Source: Notospermus geniculatus (taxonomy: Eukaryota; Nemertea; Pilidiophora; Heteronemertea; Lineidae). Taken from it: a DNA stretch of 64,000 nucleotides. A program made the position numbers and the translations under genes. The first letter of the stretch is position 1. Every line of letters begins with the position of its first letter. Where the stretch lies: assembly GCA_002633025.1 (NCBI GenBank), contig NMRB01000076.1, positions 195,924-259,923 of the forward strand, given 5' to 3'. A model generated the notes under the pieces. It saw only the letters and a list, made by a program, of their open reading frames with translations. It had not been told where the DNA came from and searched no databases. Below, one piece after another: positions 1 to 12,314 of this stretch.

Positions 1-1329
1 AGGAGTTCTCTGACCTCATGGTCATTAGTTTTAGGTATACATGTACCGGTATTTATTCTTTCGTAGACAGATTTATGAAGGCGGCCTATTGCAAATTGAC
101 AACAGACAGTGATTCCTAAGCTCTCCTTCATCAACGATCCGTGTTCTGAATCTTTGACCCTTCATTTCTCCTTCCCTGGCTATGATACATGTACACCTCA
201 TCATATGTACGGAGTCTCCAATTCAATATGGAGGCTGAGCGGTATCCCATGGTGACGGCATCTCAACACCTAATGACCAATAAAGTGGTCTCTGCGTTTG
301 AGAAATTGATACCAGGCTCAATGGACCAGTGCAGCTTCCTCTGCATACTGTGCAATATGCCAAGTTATTATCCTTGCTCACCTGCCACTGACTCCTGTAC
401 ATCATTTAGGCTACATGGAACACAGTCATGCACTCCCGTTTTTACAGTCAGTATTGGAAAAGTCTCGTGTACGACTCTGCCTCGCGTTCAATATCCCTAC
501 TCACCCAGAAGCATGCGGATTTTAAGACAAAGAGCTTCTTCGTTTCTTCTTATTGCAAATATCACTGGACTATGAAATACGACTACCGCTACACGAATAA
601 TTTTCACCTTTTCATATTGTGTTTTGTTTCTTCTAATGTAGCCTACCTTTACCTACCAGTCACGGTCGGCCAAATGCCAATGGTTTCAAATCCTGCTCTA
701 TGAAATATGTCCTTACTTTTTCTGTACATTATACACAGCCATCAGCCACAAAATCAGTTGTTTCAAACTTTGATGTTTGAAGTTTGACTAAATCGCAAGC
801 AATAATGCAGAACCGACTGCTTAGCTGGTGTCGGTAATTCTTGGGAGGAGCCCCTTTACCACCTATAAATACAAAACATCAAAGCCAAGATGGTTGCTTG
901 GATATCCCATTGCCATGGCAACACAAACTGATAGGAAATATTACACACACACATTTCTTTTGCGTTTTATCTATGTTCCAGTAATCATCAGTTGCAAAAT
1001 TGGAACCGTGATCATATGACACCAGCCCGTAAATCTTGAACTTCAATTGGAGGCGAAATCAGGCACACCCATCGCACCCAGAATGTCTGTTCTTGATAAC
1101 CACACCCTGATCGTTTTTCTGTGGCAGACCTGTACTTATGCCCTCTGTAATACATGTTTTGACAATATTTTATTGGAATTAATTTGTTTGTCTGCTGAAC
1201 CACACCTTGTTTATTTACATCCAATGAGGCATTTCATCCAAATTTGATTGCAAAAAGGATGTGTTGGAAATAATTGTGTTGATTTCACGCCATTGTTTTT
1301 ACAGTTAATTTCAGTATTTTTGCTCTCTG
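1..1329. other. No gene seen; unannotated non-coding stretch
   Basis: Short open frames occur on both strands, but none has a recognisable domain, a plausible splice context or biased codon use. The sequence holds scattered ACATGTAC words and no clear inverted repeat. It precedes the truncated retrotransposon and is best treated as intergenic or intronic DNA of unknown ownership. Confidence 0.5.
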
Positions 1330-2010
1330 TCTCTTTATCGTATGGTAAACTGAGACCTTTCTTTACACAATCATCCTTAGAACAATTAGTACATTCTTTT
1401 GTAACCTCCCACTTAGATTACTGTAACTCTCTGTTTCTCGGTTTACCCAAGTCACAAATTCACCAGCTTCAGCGTATCCAGAACACTGCTGCTAGGATAG
1501 TATCAGGCAGAAGGAAGTATGATCATATAACACCAATTCTCTATGATCTTCACTGGCTTCCGGTTGACAAACGGGTTGAATTTAAGACTCTAGTTCTTGT
1601 TTTCAAGTGCATCCATGGTCTTGCTCCTGCCTACCTGAGTGAGCTCGTGAAGGTTCGGGAATCTCCCAGACGACTTCGCTGTTCTGACCAACTACAGCTG
1701 AGGGTACCATTCACAAGAGCGAGCGTTGTCGCCGAGCGGGCTTTCTCGGTGGCAGGACCAAGACTATGGAATGAACTTCCTTCTTCGATTCGCTTGTCAG
1801 AGTCCTTGGAGAGTTTTAAGAGGTCGTTGAAAACTCATCTTTTTCAAACTGCTTTTAATGGAATTGAATAATGTTTTAATAACTGTCTCATTCATTGTCT
1901 TATCCATTGTCTTAGGCCTATTTTTGTCTTAAATTATTCTTATGTAAAGCGTTTTAGAACATTTCAAATGGTTTTACGCTATATAAAAAATATTATTATT
2001 ATTATTATTT
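1330..2010 (+). mobile_element. 5'-truncated non-LTR retrotransposon (LINE) 3' end
   Basis: The open frame ending with TAA at 1869-1871 reads as the extreme C-terminus of a LINE reverse transcriptase. It carries the thumb/post-RT signature LDYCNSLFLGLP, then LQRIQNTAARIV, ITPILYDLHWLPV, HGLAPAYL and RLWNELP. This block is widespread in CR1/L2/Jockey-type ORF2 proteins. The catalytic palm, with its YxDD motif, and the endonuclease are absent, so the copy is 5'-truncated, as is normal for target-primed insertion. After the stop comes a short 3' UTR with a structured AAAGCGTTTTAGAAC/GCTATATAA segment and a (TAT)n tail at 1991-2010, as in L2-like elements. Clade assignment is inference. The surviving frame has no internal stop, so the insertion is fairly young, but it cannot be autonomous. 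Confidence 0.8.
1991..2010 (+). repeat. (TAT)n 3' tail of the LINE
   Basis: A pure TAT/ATT trinucleotide run directly follows the LINE 3' UTR. Many CR1/L2-like elements end in short microsatellite tails rather than poly(A), so this probably marks the 3' terminus of the insertion. Confidence 0.75.
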
Positions 2011-3144
2011 ATCGAACAGACAGTGTGAAACATTTTGACATCATCTAATCTCACTTCTCGTTCTTTTCCGTTCATTGGTCTACATGTACATGTATCTATA
2101 CAGATTTGTGCAAGCAAATGATTAGGTCATGTAGGCCATGTTGTAGTTGCACCACATTCACAACAATAGCATTTTTATACTTGGAAACACAAAAAACCCA
2201 ACGCTTCCTGGTGGTCTTCATTGGTGAATGATGTCAGATTTCTCTGAATTTGAGTTTCTTGCCAAATTTGAACAAATTATGTGCACCTATCTGTGTCATT
2301 CATTCTTTAATAACGCTTTGGAACAGGACCCGGAGGAATGCAATTGAAATGTTTGAACAATCTGTTTTGAGTACCGATACGTACATATAAAAGATATATT
2401 TTCCTTGTGGGTGGGTATTCTTGCCTTGTGTTTGAAGTAACAACTTACATTGGCCTCACTCAAGTGAAACATTGTACTGGATGTTCCGAAAAACCTCATT
2501 AAATCCAAATGTCAGATAGTGCTGTAAATTTTTGAACTGACCAAATTAAGTCACAGAATTTTTCTGTGACGAGTAAACTGATAGACTGCCTCATCAGGTG
2601 ACGCACATAAATGTTTCAAATGTGTGATAATGAGGAATGACGTCCATATTGTGCATGACTGACTGATAAAATTTGAATTCAGTTGGTCGGTATAACATAT
2701 CCGCCTACTTGAACTGTTTGTCATCACGGTCTCAATTGTCCCATGAGTACACAAGACCTTTATAGGGCGATCATGTTGAGTTGGTCATTCTTGTTTCCTT
2801 TAAATTACATCTCCATCAATGGCCAAACATGCCAAATGACTATTCTTCACACACACACGTAGGCCTATTTACGCCTATTTACGTGGCCTACACATGAATA
2901 TGCGGGAGTTGCGGATGTTTTGTTGACAGCATGTCATCATGAAAAAATTCAATGCATAATAACTACCTACATGTACTGTTGCATTTGCATCCAATTATCA
3001 TAAGATTATACCAGGGACCTCTCCTCTAGGCCTGTGGATCCATACAAGTCAATTAATTCCCTATAATTACTTTCACCCATTCTTACATGTATGCCATGGT
3101 CATGATGGTGGGGTTGACGGAGCGACAAGTCCTTCTTATGTGAC
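2011..3144. other. No gene seen
   Basis: Small frames on both strands show no domain and no splice-consistent structure. There is a short ACACAC run near 2850 and nothing else that I can name. Confidence 0.45.
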
Positions 3145-3280
3145 CACAAAACTCATGTTAGCGCTAACATGGTGTTAGCGCTAACATTTATGTTAGATGA
3201 CGTCAAAATCCATTGTCGTTTTACGTCATTTAACATGATGTTAGCGCTAACATCATGTTAGCGCTAACATGAGTTTTGTG
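3145..3280. mobile_element. Hairpin MITE with ATGTTAGCGCTAACAT repeats
   Basis: The 136-bp element begins CACAAAACTCATGTTAGCGC and ends with its reverse complement. The palindromic 16-mer ATGTTAGCGCTAACAT, itself an inverted repeat, occurs twice in each arm, perfectly or nearly so. The centre carries TGACGTCA-like and TTTACGTCA words. No open frame is present, which fits a non-autonomous fold-back element. No target-site duplication was recognised. Confidence 0.7.
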
Positions 3281-3290
3281 CAACCCAGCC

Positions 3291-3394
3291 CAGGACCCAT
3301 GTTCCCGAAGCCGTCGTTAGGTAAACGATGTCGTTACGCTATGCATTTTCCCAGTTTTATTAACCTAACGACAGCTTCGGGAACATGGGCCCAG
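3291..3394. mobile_element. Hairpin MITE, CATGTTCCCGAAGC family, copy 1
   Basis: The 104-bp near-palindrome starts CAGGACCCATGTTCCCGAAG and ends CTTCGGGAACATGGGCCCAG. The arms carry GTCGTTAGG...CCTAACGAC, with ATGTCGTTACGCTATGCATT in the loop. Two further copies at about 44421-44532 and 56170-56280 share arms and loop, which shows a dispersed family rather than a one-off palindrome. Confidence 0.8.
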
Positions 3395-3572
3395 GTCTGT
3401 GAAAACCCGGCCAAAGCCACTGAACATCACAGGGTTAATAGGTTATGTAGGGAGACTATAATCACAATGAAAAAGCAGCGGTCTGTTGGTGGCAACAAAG
3501 GGCAGGTATGGTCAAAGCCTATGTCACTCTCCAGCGACTTTGGTCGGCTTTCACAGACCGGGTCAACATAAT

Positions 3573-3820
3573 AGGGCCATTTAGATGACAAGCCAAAAAA
3601 CCACATTCAGATTTAACCCGATTGGATCCGATCGACCTGCATCGGGTCTCATAAGACGAGATTTAAATGTGGTCGTATGTGGTCCAATGCGGTCCAATGT
3701 GGATTCGGGACCAATCCACATTGGACCGCATTGGGTAGCGTTTACACGCAAGAGTTTTGAAGCACAATCGGATTCAATCGGATCGCATGTGGATTTTTGC
3801 CTGTCGTCTAAACGGCCCCA
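3573..3820. mobile_element. TIR element, TAGGGCCATTTAGA...
   Basis: Terminal inverted repeats run inward from TAGGGCCATTTAGATGAC on the left and, as reverse complement, from GTCGTCTAAACGGCCCCA on the right, with paired AAAAACCACATT/GTGGATTTTT segments. The interior holds repeated CCACATTGGACCGCATT-type words in both orientations. There is no coding frame of note. It is a non-autonomous DNA transposon of unknown superfamily. Confidence 0.65.
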
Positions 3821-3935
3821 TTATATCCTGCCTTACTGGCTTGGCCAGACAAGCATAAATGCCATCAGGTGTGCAGGCTTTGTGAATACATGTAAGTTTA
3901 GACAGTTCTCAGTCGATCGCATTTTAATGAAAAAA

Positions 3936-4602
3936 AGGGCATATTTAAAGCTGAACTTAATAGATATAAACCCCAAGCGGCAGAGGTAGAAATTACAAAC
4001 AACCATCCGCCATGTTTTGAACAGCCACCAAACATCATACACCCTCTCGGACGGTCACAGTTGGTTTCACTTGCCACCACGCTCTTGAACAGTAAAGATC
4101 TCAGCACAGCTGTCAAATGAGAAAAAAACGAAAAATAATCCGTGACAGTACCAAGATTCGAACCCACACACCCCTGATCGATTGGAGATCCTTTTTCTGT
4201 ATGCGCCACGAAGACTGCTTGCTTGCACAGCGGCAATTCCGATCGCTTTATTTCCTCATGGAGATCTTCAAAACTACAACGGCTTTTACTGTAGATCGGC
4301 GCCGTTGTATGCAAGCAGTCTTCGTGGCGCAAATAGAAAGAGGTCGGCCAACTGGTCAGGGGTTGGTGGGTTCGAATCTCGGAACCATCAAAGATTATTT
4401 TTCTTTTTTTCTCATCTGGCGGTTGTGCTGAGATCTCTACTGTTCAAGAGCGTGGTGGCGAGTGAAACCAACTGTGACCGTCCGAGAGGGTGTATTCATG
4501 TACGGTGGCTGTTCAAAACATGGCGGATGGTTGTTTGTAATTTCTACCTCTGCTGCTTGGGGTTTATATCTATTAAGTTCAGCTTTAAATGTACCTTTTG
4601 CT
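3936..4602. mobile_element. Large fold-back element (about 670-bp palindrome) with Pol III-like boxes
   Basis: The left arm from about 3936 (TTTAAAGCTGAACTTAATAG) is repeated inverted at the right end (CTATTAAGTTCAGCTTTAAA, about 4569-4590). Pairing continues through AAACAACCATCCGCCATG, CTCTCGGACGGTCACAG and AACAGTAAAGATCTCAGCAC to a centre near 4270. Arms are roughly 310 bp and similar enough that mirrored frames give the same peptide, WLFKTWRMVVCNFY, on opposite strands. Each arm contains GGGTTCGAATC, matching a tRNA B box. The right arm also has GGCCAACTGG about 20 bp upstream, resembling an A box. No full tRNA cloverleaf can be drawn. Confidence 0.7.
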
Positions 4603-5569
4603 GGTGGCACATAATGTATGCCGCAGTACAAAAAGTGCCAAGCGTTTTAAAATACAAGTGGGTCATATTCATTACCGTCCCACGTACAGCCTACTATGAA
4701 TCGATCTCGATCAGTCCTGTCTTTGTGGATAAATTGCGTTGTTAGATTCAATTAGCAGAGGGAATGAATTAGCCGCCAGCTTGGCTGTAGATGAGGATTT
4801 TCCCGTCTACTGACCTAATGAATGTCAGAGGTGAGGTGGAAAAGCCGGGATAACTCGGAAGATAATGCAATCAAGTTTGATCTTACTGTTGCCTTTGGTT
4901 TCTTCTGCTCATCAATGATGCTTGGCTACAAGTCAGTGTCCTCATGGTAAGGTTTCTTTTGTCCCCAGACAGATAACTGGTCAAGTCAACTTGCATACTG
5001 GGAGGAACATTAATTAGTAACATTCACATAGCAATGTTTTACATGTACTTCCATGGAATCGCACTAAGTGTCAAGCAATGTGTACATGTATTTCAAAGCA
5101 GCATTCTGTTTCAAAAGCAGATCTATTTCAAAAGGGATCAATTTCATATACAAATTAATACTTCACAGTTTATATGTGGTTTCACTTGGTGTGGCAGGAC
5201 AAACACATGTAAACATCATTGACCTGATATCACAATTTGTTTCCATGTGATACATGTTGTAACATGTGACAACAGTGCATGACTTCATGATTCTTAACCA
5301 AAGAATCCCAACGGTGATGATACATCTCTGTCACAGCCCTTTGTGGGGTATTCGTTGACATGGCTTAATTGAAATTGTAGCCAGATGATCCTGTGTAATC
5401 CTTGTACACCTCTTGGGTATGAATCATCTCTCCTATCAATTTCAGCATTATCGACTTCTGATTTTGTATTGAAGTGTTGTGTTGGTGATGTTGACTGTTT
5501 GGGGATCAGTGTCTTGGGATTCCTTTACCCATTTTGAGTGACCTGCATCAGCAAGGCAAAAATAAACTT
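4603..5569. other. No gene seen
   Basis: A frame beginning at 4867 (ATGCAATCAAGTTTG) reads like a short hydrophobic leader but stops after 17 codons with no usable donor. Nothing else is recognisable. Several ACATGTA words are present. Confidence 0.4.
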
Positions 5570-5800
5570 GAAGGTCAAAGTTCAACCTCAAGGTCAACAA
5601 TCATTCTCAAGGTCAATAATCCTCAAGGTCAAAATCATTCTCAAGGTCAATAATCATCCTCAAGGTCAAAATCGTCTTCAAGGTCAATAATCATCCTCAA
5701 GGTCAAAATCGTCCTCAAGGTCAATAATCGTCCTCGGTCAAAATCATCCTCAAGGTCAATAATCATCCTCAAGTTCAGAATCATTCTCAAGGTCAATAAT
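5570..5800 (+). repeat. Tandem array rich in TCAAGGTCA
   Basis: Degenerate units of roughly 17-19 bp follow the pattern CCTCAAGGTCAATAATCAT / CCTCAAGGTCAAAATCGT. AAGGTCA occurs 11 times, 10 of them as TCAAGGTCA, all on the + strand, with two further decayed units. TCAAGGTCA is the extended monomer half-site bound by NR5A (SF-1/FTZ-F1) and ERR-type nuclear receptors. Whether the array is used as a regulatory element cannot be told from sequence. It may simply be a satellite whose unit happens to match. Confidence 0.85.
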
Positions 5801-6730
5801 CATAAGAAAAAAAATCCAGTGGCTTTCTTGGAGCAAGCAACTTGTAGATAGCACTGCATGGCTGTTTTGCAGTTGCCCACACAAATCACACGGTGTGAAG
5901 TAGATTGGCCATTGTTTAGTCAGCGGTACCATGAACTTCTTCACACCGCTTCACACTAGGTAAGTGTACTTTGAAGCAGTTGTGGTGGTGTGAACCACAG
6001 ACATGAGATCGTCTCAATGACGATTGACATTTTTTGTGTTGTAACGATGCGCAATGCAGTACATTTTGCGAGAGTTTGGATCACATCCAAAAGCACAGTG
6101 CACATATGACTAAATAATTCATGATGTCTGTTTTGTACCGACATGCATGACATGGGAAACCTCCCTGGTTATCACGTATTATCATCAAACATTTCCTAGG
6201 AAAATGGAGCAGAATACAAGCCTGGTGGCGACAGGGCTCACTAAGTGGAGGGTTGGGAATAGGAGTGACAGAAAATAGATGGACAATTCGCATCGACTGT
6301 CTTTTTAAAAAAAATATCGACTGTAATAGGTTGTATCAATATTTATAATTATCAGAGTCATCATGATCCACATGTCTAATTGTATTTTCTGAGGAAGTTG
6401 GATTTGACGGTTAACGATTAATAAAAAGACCGGGTTTATTTATCGAGCCGCTCGATGAATAAGCACTACTTTCGGTCTTATTTGTCAAGCCGCTCGATGA
6501 GGAGTACGTGGATTCAGTGTTATTTATCGAGCTAGCTTGACAAGCAGGCTTAAAATTCAGTATTGTTCGTCGAGCTGACAATAATGATGCGCCGATTCTG
6601 TAGACGATTTTATCAGTGTCACCACTAATTAAAAGAAAAAATAATTAACCAGTTCTTCTAGGTAGAAATTTGGAAAGTCAACATAATTTTCTAAGAAAAG
6701 GAAAAAAAGAAAAGGAAACAAAAATGAAAA
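5801..6730. other. No gene; repeated ATCGAGCCGCTCGATGA words
   Basis: No coding segment is supported. At 6430-6560 the motif TTATTTATCGAGCCGCTCGA recurs two to three times in diverged form, and it resurfaces as AGCAAGCCGGGCTTGATAAA near 6880, so this looks like decayed repeat sequence. Confidence 0.4.
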
Positions 6731-6734
6731 ATAT

Positions 6735-6820
6735 CATGACCACACGGGAATCGAACCCTCGACCTCATGGGTGTAGTCCCCACATCTTTGCAATGTGCCA
6801 ATCAACACACTGAAGAGAGT
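6735..6820 (-). repeat. tRNA-like/SINE fragment
   Basis: On the - strand the segment contains GAGGGTTCGATTCCCG, a canonical tRNA B box/T-loop, preceded by TTGGCACATTGCAAAGATG in an A-box-like position. The acceptor stem is not convincing, so a functional tRNA is unlikely. A tRNA pseudogene or the head of a tRNA-derived SINE fits better. Confidence 0.45.
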
Positions 6821-8043
6821 GATAGAGTATTTATCACCTGGTTCCGGAAATACGGGAGGCTCGATTTTGCGTACTGTTTAGCAAGCCGGGCTTGATAAAT
6901 AAAATAGTCACTTCGTAAATAAAAATGCATTCTGTTCAAAAACTACCCCCTAGAAACTACCCCCTCCAAACACACTCATCAATAAAGCAACAGACCCTTT
7001 ACCGCAGGATATTCAAAGACAAACACACACTTCCTCAAAATTTGTTCGCCGCTGGTCAACATGCTATTAATAACAATCCACTATACACATCATCGCCAAA
7101 TAAACGTGACCTACTTTCACCGCAGGCAAGCTCCATGTACATGTAGCGTAATCCGTGCATACACGATTGAAGTAAAACAAGCGACCAGGTATGGTTCGGC
7201 TAGTCTTGCTTTCTGGGAAAAAATCCGTCGATTCGGCCTCTATTCTCTCGACAACGACGTTATGGTAAAATCAAACGCACTGACAAACAAAAACTAATGA
7301 CCACCTGAACATTTTTCGAGCCAAGTTCCGTACACAATTCTACCCAATTAACTCACGCTCGTGCAAATCAGATTCGGCCCATTTTCGTCCTCCACAGACC
7401 CAACTCATTTCTCATTGCCAGGAAGGAAATCCAGCCTCACGCACGATACGCATCTGCTCTTTCAGCCCCAAAAAACCCTAATATCTCAAAAACTATGGAA
7501 CGTATCAAAATTTCGTTGACCTCAGACAAAACTACATACAATTCACCGTATATATATACCACGATCAATAACATTGGACAACACATGACTCCACAATCGC
7601 ACGGAAACGAAAAATCTGACACGAAAATAAGGGTCACTTAGTGAGCCAATAGTATCTGACTGACAACATCAGTGCAAAATGCTGAGCACCACTCGGCAGG
7701 ATCACTGTCATGTCTGGATGTTCGTTCTGATCAGATCCTCTCAGTCAAGGAGAGTATCTTTTAGGGCTAATTCATACTCGCTCACGGACCGTCAAGCGCA
7801 TGAAACTGATCGCAGGTTTCCACGACGTGAATGTGCACACACACTGAAATTGATCATACTCATAGTCGGCGTAAAATCCGGATGGAGTGTGAACCAGCCC
7901 TTAGTCTCAGAGGTGTCCTTATTTGAGAGGTCACAGTATGCATTGAGCTGCTGTATGATTTGAACGGTTAAACCTCTCTTCATTGATGGGAGGACTGAGA
8001 CTGTGTATGTTGATGTTCAACATCAGGTGGTTCATCTTTGAAC

Positions 8044-8283
8044 CAGTGTTCTCGCCAGGCCTTTTAAACAGGGTGGTACCACCCTGTTCAAAATTCAGAG
8101 GTCATTTTACCACCCTGTTTAAATTTTTACCTCCCTGTTTGAAAATGTAACTTGCAATGCATTTTCTATAACACCACCCTGTTTGAATTTCACTCCCACC
8201 CTGTTTGAAAATCCAGGGCCTTAAAATCAAAGAAAAATGCAGTAATCGCACCCCGTTCGGAATTTTTTTTGGCTAGAACACTG
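8044..8283. mobile_element. TIR element CAGTGTTCT...AGAACACTG with internal CACCCTGTTT repeats
   Basis: The termini are CAGTGTTCTCGCCAGGCC on the left and GGCTAGAACACTG on the right, and the second reads as an imperfect inverted copy of the first. Internally the decamer CACCCTGTTT or a variant occurs about six times (for example 8091, 8115 and 8175). There is no coding frame. CAG...CTG termini suggest an hAT-like non-autonomous element, but no 8-bp target duplication is visible. Confidence 0.55.
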
Positions 8284-11200
8284 AATACACATGTGCCCAC
8301 GATAATTCAATGGATCTCACAAATACAATGGATCTCGATGAGTCCGTCCTGTAGCCATCAGGTGTTATTTTCTCGTTCCTGTGATTCACGTCTCCCAGCA
8401 GATCAATCGGTATGATTCATGGCAAGACAAAAAAGTCATGACTTCGTATTACGGAGATCGTGTATACACGTTGTTGCTATTGTCCGTAGAGTGCTGATTA
8501 CATACACCTGGATACTGGATTAGACAGGCGGATATCTTGTTGCCTTGGCTCTACGTGTTGTAGACAGGCATGTCTGTAGCCTACGGAATCAAGCATTGGA
8601 TATGATGTCTGATTTGTGTCCCAAGCATGAGAAGTTTGCAGGTTTTTCATTGGTTCTCAAGTAGGGAGCGTTTCAATAAGACCATGTTCGAAGTCTGTGG
8701 TTCTCTTGCTGACTGCTGAAGTGGTAGAAAGTTAGTCTACAGATTGATGATGGTGCAGGGTTTTAACATGTAAGCTAGTTTGATAACCTCCTGGCAGTTT
8801 TCTGAACAAGGCAGCCTGAATGATCTGAAATCCAATTTTGAATGAACAGATATGGAAAGTTTGCCTAACTGGCAGTTGATCAAAGCTGGCAGCCCTGCCT
8901 ACATGTACCATGGCTACCCTGTCTAAAACATGGAGCTATCCATACACCAAGACATGTCACTGGCAGAATTTCAACCAGATTATCAGACTTCAGCGATGGA
9001 TGCAAGGATTTAAGTAGATCTGTGTGAAGTGTCTGCAGAGAGATTCTCACTCAATAAAACTCCCTTGCATGATACCACTGAATCCCTTCTGTGGGTCCAC
9101 AAATCTCCTTCCATCTCCTCCGATCGTTGACTGGCATTCTGAATCGTTCCTTCTCACCATTTCTCCCTACACTTGCTACTGTTGACTTCACGCGTTAAGA
9201 ATGCCATTCATGTCCCTCCCAGTTGTGTCTTGAATACAAATATGCTACTTAGTCTTCAGATAACATCTGTTTCTCCAGCGTCAAGGACAGTGAGGGAACT
9301 TCAGAAGGCATTTTATCCCCTCCCCACATGTAGGGTCGATGGGTCAACGTCCTAGGTCAACAAGGGTGAGATATAGAAGTTTTCAGAGCCCCTTGCAGAC
9401 TCAAAAGTCATGAGCTTCTGATATGATATGGTTTGGGCAAATTGCCTGTTTGAATATTTTCAGACTAGACAAGGTCCTGTCAGAAATGTCATACTGGATA
9501 AGGACCAGTTCGAAATATCGAATGGTTCCACCCTTATGATGCATAAAAATGCCAATTGCTGCAGTCATACAGCACCCTGCAGCATCTTGCCAATGGCTGC
9601 TTTTCAAGGATGCATCTAATTCAGTATGCCAGCTTCTGATGCATTCTCGACAGCCGTGGTTTACTGCCGGATGGAGAAACCACTCAATTATGCCGCAAGC
9701 CAACTGGCGTGGCCTTTATTGATTTCGTGAGGAGAAGCTCCGTTTATTATTTGAAATTGTCAATGAATGAAGAGGAGGCCATGGCATTCAAGTTCGTCAG
9801 CACAGACTCTTGAGAGTCAGAATTCTTTGACTTGAGTGGTATTGGGTACAGACCATGTTGCATTGATTTCAGGAGTGTTTAGTACAGTCAGTGTCGTGGA
9901 GGTGCTATGCAATGTACATGTACATGCATGTCGGATACATGTACAAAAGTGCCAGGTTTCTGTTTGTACAGTACAGAACTTGCTCTTCATTCCCTTCAAA
10001 AACTACATATCACTGCCTCATTGGGATGCAAGACTGGTGAATTCTGCGACTGCTTCCTGTTGCAGTTGTTAAGAAAGAAGGATCTTCAAGTTCAATGGAA
10101 ATTTGCATTGCTGCACGCAATTGGAGGTAACCGGCCTCTCCTTATTATAGCGAGCTATAAAAAGATGGTCAATTTCAATGAAAAATTTGTAAAGCTGCTA
10201 TAAAAAGCCCACCAGGAATGCTGCCAGTGGCTAAAAAGCAATTCGATTGACATTGTGCTATCCCATTACTTCTATTTCTGTGACGACTGATGGTGATTTT
10301 ATGGCAGAATGCTAGATGCCTTGTCATGCGCACCATTGATCCTCCGATAGATCTAATTGATTAGAGATTGCCATAGGTTACAGAACCAAATTCATCATAC
10401 CGCGTGAAGTGTTGAGAGAACGACCTGTCTAACCTTGAGCACCATGGAGATCTTCGAAACCTTTCCATTCTGCTTTCTCCGCAGCACTAATTCTTGGTTC
10501 TGAAGCTTTGTGTATGGAACCATTGCTCAATTTATTGTGACAAGATAAGTGGCTTGGTCATGTTGGTCTTCAACTGGGCAGTGATTTTGTAGATACTAAC
10601 TGCGGAACATTCTATGATAGCAGTGGAGTTGTCCCAACTCCTTGTAAAGTCGAAAGATCATTTGATCTGGTTGTCAAAGCAGCAGGGGAATACCCTTGGA
10701 AATGAGAAAATATTGACCATCGGAGGACAATATCACATCACATTTCCTACACGTCCCTTGGTTGCCTGATATCGATGGGAGCCAATAGGAATAGACCAGT
10801 AGATATTGACCAGAGAGGATGCTCAATGGGTTGGTGGCAGAGGTCAGACAGTGTGCGACGAGAATAAAGACATGAATATTCGTGACTTCACGATATAGAG
10901 GACTGCTGTGCACAGTTTTCATACAGAATGTTCATGGTTCTAGTCACGTGTGCGATGAAAAAGAGTGCGGATCAGTGGTTCCAGGCACATCTATCCAATG
11001 ATGAAGGGTGCAGATCAGTGATTCTAGCCACACCTGTGTAGTGATGAAGGGGGCTGATCAGTGGTTCTTTCGGCACTTGTGTGTGACTAAGAACTTGGAC
11101 ACACTCAGGTCACCTCAGAATATCTTTACCTAAGTGTGTATAAATATCTGCTAAGTATCAAAGGTTGAGACCGGACAAGAAAAGCTGGAGGGTCTGACTA

Positions 11201-12310
11201 TTCATCGTATGCATGACATAGGCCCAGGCCTACGTTGTTCTGTGACGTTGCGTGTTTTGCATGCCCACCAGCTTTCTTCAGCAAAGCAATGAAATTTGCC
11301 CACCACCTTTGCGTCATTACGGCGACGTCAGCAATGGCGGACACTGTCGGAGTTACGTCGTGGAAACGATGAATAGTTTCTTCCTGCTCTGCAACTGCTT
11401 CCTATGTTCGTACATGTACATGTACATCTTGACAGAGATGTACCGGTACGTACTTCAGTGACAGATACCAGACTGAAGTCAAGTTCTCCCTTGGGAGGGC
11501 ATGTGAAGTATATGATAAATGGTTTGCAAAATTGGTACAATTTTTGCAACACAACCAGACATATTCAAATATTAAACGCAATTTAATTTTTGTAATTGAG
11601 TGTGTGTGTACTCCATCTGTGAGTTATGGATTTTCTGAGTGTGTTTAACAATTCATTTAGGGCGGGTGCGATAATGGTTTTGTCATCAGATATCCTGGTT
11701 GACTCTATCCACACCATATACATCCCCTGTATAAATATATATGATATGGAACTATTGATTATTGATCTAGATGGTTTATTATAACCAGTAAAGATATGGT
11801 GGTGTATTGATCATTGTCAATATGTGTATGTAACTCATTTCCTCAATCAATTTTTAAGTCATTTTATAGTGCTTTTACGTTAGTTTGCGATGTGGGATAT
11901 CGCGCACAGGTGATTGATACGATCTAGGTTCTTCAGACTTGTATGAAAGGTAGTAAACCGGATCTTACATCCTGTGTAGGTGGTAAAAATGACTATTTCC
12001 AGGTTGTTCACTCATGTATCCATCTAAGTGTTGATTGGATCAGACACGTGTTGTAATCATGAATCCTCTCGGTGCCTTTACCTAGAGTCTTTGCCAGGCG
12101 CTCTTCTTCATTATTTGTTGCCATGGATGGAGAATTTCTGCTTTTATTTACTCGTCATGGTGATATACGAAAAAAAAATGAAAAATGGTTTGTTTGGTTC
12201 ATTTCTGCCTGACAGGGATGAGGAGGGCTGTCATCATGGCACAATGAAAACATTGGTACCGGTACCTGTCAGCTCTGAGCTTCTAGTTTTGGTTCCTGGC
12301 CAGGCCGGCT
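8284..12310. other. Long stretch without supportable gene
   Basis: I looked for exons encoding a prominin N-terminus (signal peptide and the segment before TM1) and found none that combined acceptor, donor, phase and homology. Open frames here are short. ATGTACATGTAC-type dyads occur near 9910 and 11405. A 26-30 bp diverged direct repeat (GATGAAGGGTGCAGATCAGTG) recurs at 10950-11065. Confidence 0.4.
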
Positions 12311-12314
12311 CATG

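Noticed and set aside
4867-4920. Short frame resembling a signal peptide (hydrophobic after ATG)
   Set aside because: It stops after 17 codons, there is no good donor before the stop, and no phase match to the first prominin exon.
5570-5800. CRISPR-like array
   Set aside because: The units are contiguous and degenerate with no unique spacers, in a eukaryotic genome; it is a simple tandem repeat.
6735-6820. Functional tRNA gene on the minus strand
   Set aside because: The T-loop/B box is good but no acceptor stem or anticodon arm can be paired, so I call it tRNA-like repeat only.
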